A stretch of 27,869 bases of DNA from CAYYWV01 sp964475385 (lineage in GTDB: Bacteria > Pseudomonadota > Alphaproteobacteria > JAAXGF01): NCBI GenBank assembly GCA_964475385.1, contig CAYYWV010000024.1, positions 1-27,869 on the forward strand, in the 5' to 3' direction. Below are positions 24,080 through 27,869 of the stretch, piece after piece; position 1 is the first letter of the stretch; the number at the start of each line of letters is the position of its first letter. A model generated the notes under the pieces. It was not told the origin of the DNA. It worked only from the letters and a program-made list of their open reading frames with translations, and did not search any database. The position numbers and the translations under genes are program-made.

Positions 24080-25993
24080 TTAGCCCTTGGCTTCGTTCTC
24101 CGGGGCCGCCCCCGGATCGTCGATCATGGCGATCTCGCGTTCGTTACGCTCGATCTCGCGCTTGAGCGCCTTGAGGCGCGCAAAGTTCTCTTCCGTCATG
24201 TTCTCGGCGAGATCCCGTTCCGCGGCGCGTAGCTCCGCCATCATCGTCACCGCCCGCCTGTGGCACGACAAAATATGCCGCCACCCCCTCTCCAGTTCCG
24301 ACAGCGGCGCATCGGGCCTGGCGTACCTGTCCTCTAGACGGCGCTCGGACCAGTCGAGCGGCGCCGACAGACGATCGACGGTCGGCGAAAACCCCTGCGT
24401 TGACAGGTGGTCTTTTAGCCCCTGCGAGTCAAGGCCCGGTGCGCGAATCGCGATTTCTAAGATGGCGCGCCGCAGCCTGTCAAGCTCGGAGCTCGAAAAC
24501 GTAGCGGCCGCAAACTCTTCTTCGATATGGGCGAGAAGCTCGGGCCGGTTGAGGACCATGGTCACGAGCAGGCGCTCGCGGCGCTCGGCGAGCCCTTCGG
24601 CCCCGCTGCCGAGAGGTTCGGACACCCGCATCCGCGGGACCACGCCGGGCAAACGCGCCGCGCGGCCGCCCAAGCCCGGCCGCCGGCCCTCGGCGCGGGC
24701 GGGGACCCGGCCCCGGGGACGGCCGTCGCGTCCGAACAGGGCGTCGAGCCGCTCCTTGATCGCGCGGCCGTAATGCGCCCGCACGCTCGAATCCTGGATG
24801 CGCCCGACCGCCGCGCGGAGCCGCCGCTCGAGGTCGGCGCAGCGCTCGGGCGTATCCAGCCGGCGGCCTTCGGTCTCGCGCTCCCACAGGAGATCCACCA
24901 GCGGCCGGGCGCGGTCCAGCGTCTCCTTCACCGCCTCGGGTCCGCGCCGGGCCAGCAGGCTGTCCGGGTCTTCGCCCGGCGGCAGGGCCGCGAACCGCAG
25001 CGAGCGGCCGGGACCGAGCAGGGGCAAGGCGCGTTCGATCACGCGCGCCGCCGCGCGCCGGCCGGCGGCGTCGCCGTCGAAGCAGATCACCGGCTCGGGC
25101 GCGATCCGCCACAGAAGCCGGATCTGGTCCTCGGTCAGCGCGGTGCCGAGCGGCGCGACCGCATGGGCCACCCCGGCCCGGTAGAGCGCGATCACGTCCA
25201 TATAGCCTTCGGCGACCACGAGGGCGCCCGCTTCGCGCGCCGCCTTGCGGGCGAGCGCAAGGCCGTAGAGCAACGCGCCTTTGCGGAACACAGGGGTCTC
25301 CGGCGAGTTCAGGTACTTCGGCCCGCGGTCGCCGAGCGCGCGCCCCCCGAAGCCCACCACCCGGTCGCTCGAATCGGTGATCGGGAAGACGATGCGTCCG
25401 CGGAAGCGGTCGTAGGGCGCGCCGCCGTCCTCGGGCGCGACCAGGAGGCCGGCCTCGACCAAGGCCTGCTCGGAGACGCCTTCGCCGGTCAGCGCGCGTT
25501 TGAGCGCGGCGCGCTCGTCTGGCGCGAAGCCGAGCCGGAAGCGCGCCCGCACCGCGGGGTCGAGCCCGCGTTCTTCGAGGTAGGCCCGCGCCGCCGCGCC
25601 CGTCGGAGCGGCGAGCTGGGCCTCGAACCAAGCGGCCGCGCGCGCGAGCACCTCATAGAGCGATTCGCGCTTCTTCGCCGCTTGGCGGTCGGCGGGCCGG
25701 CGGGCCGGCATCTCGAGGCCGGCGGCCTGGGCCAGCCGCTCGACCGCCTCGGGAAAGGCCAAGTTGTCGGCCTGCATGACGAAGCCGATCACGTCGCCGT
25801 GCGCCCCGCAGCCGAAGCAGTGAAAGAAGCCCTTCTCGTCGTTGACCGTGAACGACGGCGTCTTCTCCTTGTGGAACGGGCACAGGCCGACATGCTCGCG
25901 CCCGCGGCGGGTCAGCGCGACGCGGCGGGCCACCAGGTCCGAAATCGGCAACCGCGCGCGGATCTCGTCGAGAAACTGGGGCGGAAAGCTCAT
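24080..25993 (-). CDS. dnaG: DNA primase
   Basis: Synthesises RNA primers for replication. The 637 residues are the normal length. The CHC2 zinc finger uses Cys38, His41, Cys59 and Cys62 (LCPFHKEKTPSF, FHCFGCGAHGD). The catalytic TOPRIM core has Glu262 in VVAEGYMDV and Asp306/Asp308 in VICFDGDAAG, with the basic ribonucleotide-binding ridge before it. After a Pro/Gly/Arg-rich linker (about 415-445), the C-terminal helicase-binding domain occupies about 460-637. ATG 25993 is 14 bases after yqeY, with only a short AGG as ribosome-binding site, which fits low, coupled expression. It is followed by rpoD after a hairpin. Confidence 0.97.
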   Translation of the reverse strand: MSFPPQFLDEIRARLPISDLVARRVALTRRGREHVGLCPFHKEKTPSFTVNDEKGFFHCFGCGAHGDVIGFVMQADNLAFPEAVERLAQAAGLEMPARRPADRQAAKKRESLYEVLARAAAWFEAQLAAPTGAAARAYLEERGLDPAVRARFRLGFAPDERAALKRALTGEGVSEQALVEAGLLVAPEDGGAPYDRFRGRIVFPITDSSDRVVGFGGRALGDRGPKYLNSPETPVFRKGALLYGLALARKAAREAGALVVAEGYMDVIALYRAGVAHAVAPLGTALTEDQIRLLWRIAPEPVICFDGDAAGRRAAARVIERALPLLGPGRSLRFAALPPGEDPDSLLARRGPEAVKETLDRARPLVDLLWERETEGRRLDTPERCADLERRLRAAVGRIQDSSVRAHYGRAIKERLDALFGRDGRPRGRVPARAEGRRPGLGGRAARLPGVVPRMRVSEPLGSGAEGLAERRERLLVTMVLNRPELLAHIEEEFAAATFSSSELDRLRRAILEIAIRAPGLDSQGLKDHLSTQGFSPTVDRLSAPLDWSERRLEDRYARPDAPLSELERGWRHILSCHRRAVTMMAELRAAERDLAENMTEENFARLKALKREIERNEREIAMIDDPGAAPENEAKG

Positions 25994-26007
25994 CGCCTGG
26001 GCGGCGA

Positions 26008-26463
26008 TCAGGCCAAAGCCTTCTTGACCAGCGCGCTCGCCTTGGCGAAGTCCATCCGCCCGGCGTAGCGCTCCTTGAGCGCCGCCATGGTGCGCCCCAT
26101 GTCCTTGAGCCCGGTGGCCTCGACCTCCTTGATCGCTTCGGCGACCGCTTGGGCGATCTCGTCGTCGTCGAGCTGGCGGGGCATGAAGCTCTCGATCACC
26201 TTGATCTCCTCGGCCTCGCGCTCGGCGAGATCGATGCGCCCGCCTTCCTCGTAGAGCCGGATGCTCTCGCGGCGCTGGCGGATCATCTTGGCGAGCAGCT
26301 CGAGGATCTGGTCATCGTCGATCCCGTCCGCTTGGCCGGCGGTGCGGGCGGCGACGTCGCGATCTTTTACGGCGGCGAGGATCAGGCGAAGGGTCGAGAC
26401 CTTGCACGAATCCTTGGCCTTCATCGCCGCCTTGAGCTCGTCCTGGAGACGCTCTCGTAACAT
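26008..26463 (-). CDS. GatB/YqeY family protein
   Basis: A 151-residue member of the YqeY family, related to the C-terminal tRNA-binding tail of GatB and found as a stand-alone protein beside dnaG and rpoD in many alphaproteobacteria. Features: the N-terminal RERLQDELKAAMKAKD, the segment ILELLAKMIRQRRESIRLYEEG, and the C-terminal GRTMAALKERYAGRMDFAKA. The last of these is the compact helical domain. It may bind tRNA or help mischarged tRNA handling, but the cellular role is unsettled. It opens the operon in the position held by rpsU in E. coli. ATG 26463 has no clear Shine-Dalgarno and lies about 26 bases from the predicted transcription start. The open frame extends upstream, but conservation starts at this Met. 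Confidence 0.92.
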   Translation of the reverse strand: MLRERLQDELKAAMKAKDSCKVSTLRLILAAVKDRDVAARTAGQADGIDDDQILELLAKMIRQRRESIRLYEEGGRIDLAEREAEEIKVIESFMPRQLDDDEIAQAVAEAIKEVEATGLKDMGRTMAALKERYAGRMDFAKASALVKKALA

Positions 26464-26496
26464 CGGGAATGGATCGGATGGCCTTGCGAAAGCGTA

Positions 26497-26525
26497 AGCA
26501 TAGACCGAAAGGCGGCCGCTGGCAA
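26497..26525 (-). promoter_or_regulatory. Promoter of the yqeY-dnaG-rpoD operon
   Basis: On the minus strand TTGCCA (26520-26525, five of six), a 17-base spacer, and TATGCT (26497-26502, four of six). The start would be near 26490, giving a leader of roughly 26 bases. It lies back to back with the carA promoter. Confidence 0.65.
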
Positions 26526-26581
26526 ACGCTATCTGATTTGTAAGTGATTGAAACAAAAAGATATTATCTTCGCCCCGGGGG

Positions 26582-26610
26582 TTGACCTCGGAACGGGATT
26601 TGCTTATGTT
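26582..26610 (+). promoter_or_regulatory. Promoter of carA
   Basis: TTGACC at 26582-26587 (five of six), a 17-base spacer, and TATGTT at 26605-26610 (four of six). The start near 26617 leaves a leader of about 70 bases. The AT-rich stretch from 26530 to 26575 lies between this and the divergent promoter and may hold shared control sites. Confidence 0.7.
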
Positions 26611-26687
26611 CCGCGCGGGCTGCACGGTCCGGCGTTGCGACTTGCGCCGGGATCGGTCGCGACCATCGCGGGGCGGATTTGAACGAC

Positions 26688-27848
26688 ATGTCAGACGCCA
26701 CGACGCCGCCTGACCCCTCGGCCACGGCGGCGCTCGTTCTTGCCGACGGCACGGTGTTCCGTGGCCGCGGGTTCGGCGCGCGCGGGCGGCGCGTGGGCGA
26801 GATCTGCTTCAACACCGCGATCACCGGCTATCAGGAGATCCTGACCGATCCGTCCTACGCCGGGCAGATCATCACCTTCACCTTTCCTCATATCGGCAAT
26901 GTCGGCGCGAACGCCGAGGACATCGAGGCCGCGACGCCCGCCGCGCGCGGGCTGGTGCTGCGGGCCGAGGTGACCGCGCCGTCGAACCACCGCGCGGCGG
27001 AGCGGCTCGACGACTGGCTCAAGACCCAAGGGCTGGTCGGGATCGCGGGCGTGGACACGAGGCGTCTGACCCGGCATCTGCGCGACCGGGGCGCCCAGCC
27101 GGCGGCGCTCGCCCACGGCCGCCCGGACGAGCTCGATCTTGAGGCGCTTGCCGCCGAGGCCCGGGCCTGGCCGGGGCTCGCCGGCATGGACCTCGCCCGC
27201 GAGGTGACCTGCCGGCAAACCTATCGCTGGGATACGACCCCCTGGGTTGCGGGCCGCGGCTACGGCCGACTTGAGGCGCCCCGGTTCCGGGTCGTCGCCA
27301 TCGATTACGGGGCCAAGCGCAACATTCTGCGCTGCCTTGCCGGCCAGGGCTGTCTGGTGACCGTGGTTCCGGCGACGGCGCGCATCGAAGAGATCCTCGC
27401 CCACGATCCCGACGGGGTGTTCCTGTCCAACGGACCCGGCGATCCGGCGGCGACCGGCGAATACGCCGTGCCCGTGATCCGCGCGCTTCTCGACAAGGGG
27501 CTGCCGATCTTCGGGATCTGCCTCGGGCATCAGATGCTGGCGCTGGCGCTGGGGGCGCGGACCGAGAAGATGCATTTCGGCCATCGCGGGGCCAACCACC
27601 CGGTCAAGGATCTCGCCACCGGGCGGGTCGAGATCACCAGCCAGAACCACGGCTTCGTCGTGGTCCGCGAGAGCCTGCCCGAGGGCGTGCGCGAGACCCA
27701 TGTCTCGCTGTTCGACGGCTCGCTCGAAGGGCTCGCGGTCGAGGGCCGGCCGGTGTTCTCGGTCCAGTACCACCCCGAGGCCTCGCCCGGCCCCCAGGAC
27801 AGCCACTACCTGTTCGAACGCTTCGTCGCGATGATGGCCGATGCCTAA
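26688..27848 (+). CDS. carA: Carbamoyl-phosphate synthase small subunit
   Basis: Glutaminase subunit that feeds ammonia to CarB to make carbamoyl phosphate for arginine and pyrimidines. The 386 residues are the normal length. The N-terminal domain carries GEICFNTAITGYQEILTDPSY, seen as GEICFNTAITGY then QEILTDPSY, and PHIGNVGANAED. The class I amidotransferase domain has the nucleophile Cys278 in FGICLGHQM and the catalytic His/Glu in YHPEASPGPQD. ATG 26688 is preferred over a TTG three codons upstream in the same frame; neither has a strong ribosome-binding site. It is divergent from the yqeY-dnaG-rpoD operon. carB is not in the window, which ends 21 bases after carA, so it may follow. Confidence 0.97.
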   Translation: MSDATTPPDPSATAALVLADGTVFRGRGFGARGRRVGEICFNTAITGYQEILTDPSYAGQIITFTFPHIGNVGANAEDIEAATPAARGLVLRAEVTAPSNHRAAERLDDWLKTQGLVGIAGVDTRRLTRHLRDRGAQPAALAHGRPDELDLEALAAEARAWPGLAGMDLAREVTCRQTYRWDTTPWVAGRGYGRLEAPRFRVVAIDYGAKRNILRCLAGQGCLVTVVPATARIEEILAHDPDGVFLSNGPGDPAATGEYAVPVIRALLDKGLPIFGICLGHQMLALALGARTEKMHFGHRGANHPVKDLATGRVEITSQNHGFVVVRESLPEGVRETHVSLFDGSLEGLAVEGRPVFSVQYHPEASPGPQDSHYLFERFVAMMADA

Positions 27849-27869
27849 GCGCTCTCTCCGGCGGCGGAC

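Overview
The window is very GC-rich, tightly packed chromosomal DNA. It is most likely from a free-living alphaproteobacterium of the Rhodospirillales type. This rests on the yqeY-dnaG-rpoD block divergent from carA, the ppx-rlmE-guaB-guaA order, promoters of the TTGACC-N17 type, frequent GTG and TTG starts, and a histidine kinase fused to a sodium:solute symporter. I see no phage, insertion sequence, integrase or CRISPR array. It reads as core genome with a few less ordinary islands.

Layout: 3-1087 (minus) is a ParA-type ATPase followed by a ribbon-helix-helix protein. 1088-1499 has no protein gene; it holds an AT-rich tract and a promoter-structure-hairpin arrangement that looks like an unannotated small RNA on the plus strand. 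1500-6348 (minus) is a purine and RNA-modification cluster, ppx-rlmE-guaB-guaA. 6463-6536 is tRNA-Gln(CUG). 6683-8858 (plus) is a branched-chain-amino-acid-type binding protein and one LivH-type permease, without the second permease or the ATPases. 8949-12052 (plus) is a small membrane protein translationally coupled to a symporter-histidine kinase fusion. 12081-16391 (minus) is an envelope set: a CBS/nucleotidyltransferase protein, a dolichyl-phosphate-mannose-synthase-like glycosyltransferase, a small LpxB-N-terminal-domain protein and an ArnT-like lipid glycosyltransferase. The last three overlap each other by one base.

16560-20083 (plus) is the most unusual part. It encodes a soluble protein with the full ATP-binding half of a histidine kinase but no phospho-accepting histidine. 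Its core is visibly related to the symporter-kinase 4.5 kb upstream, and its N-terminus resembles a phasin. It is followed by a 503-bp regulatory interval with three copies of a GCAATAAT-type motif and then by a large sodium:solute symporter ending at a textbook terminator. 20205-21031 (plus) is a small membrane protein coupled to a membrane-anchored TPR protein. 21087-21735 (minus) holds two small membrane proteins of unknown function, and 21891-21966 (minus) a CAU-anticodon tRNA.

22047-26463 (minus) is a macromolecular-synthesis operon, yqeY-dnaG-rpoD (tRNA-amidase-like factor, primase, housekeeping sigma). It is divergent from carA (26688-27848), and a promoter can be read on each strand between them. 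The purine (guaAB) and carbamoyl-phosphate (carA) genes and the replication/transcription genes are housekeeping. The possible new biology is the symporter-kinase, histidine-less paralogue and symporter set, together with the candidate RNA beside guaA.
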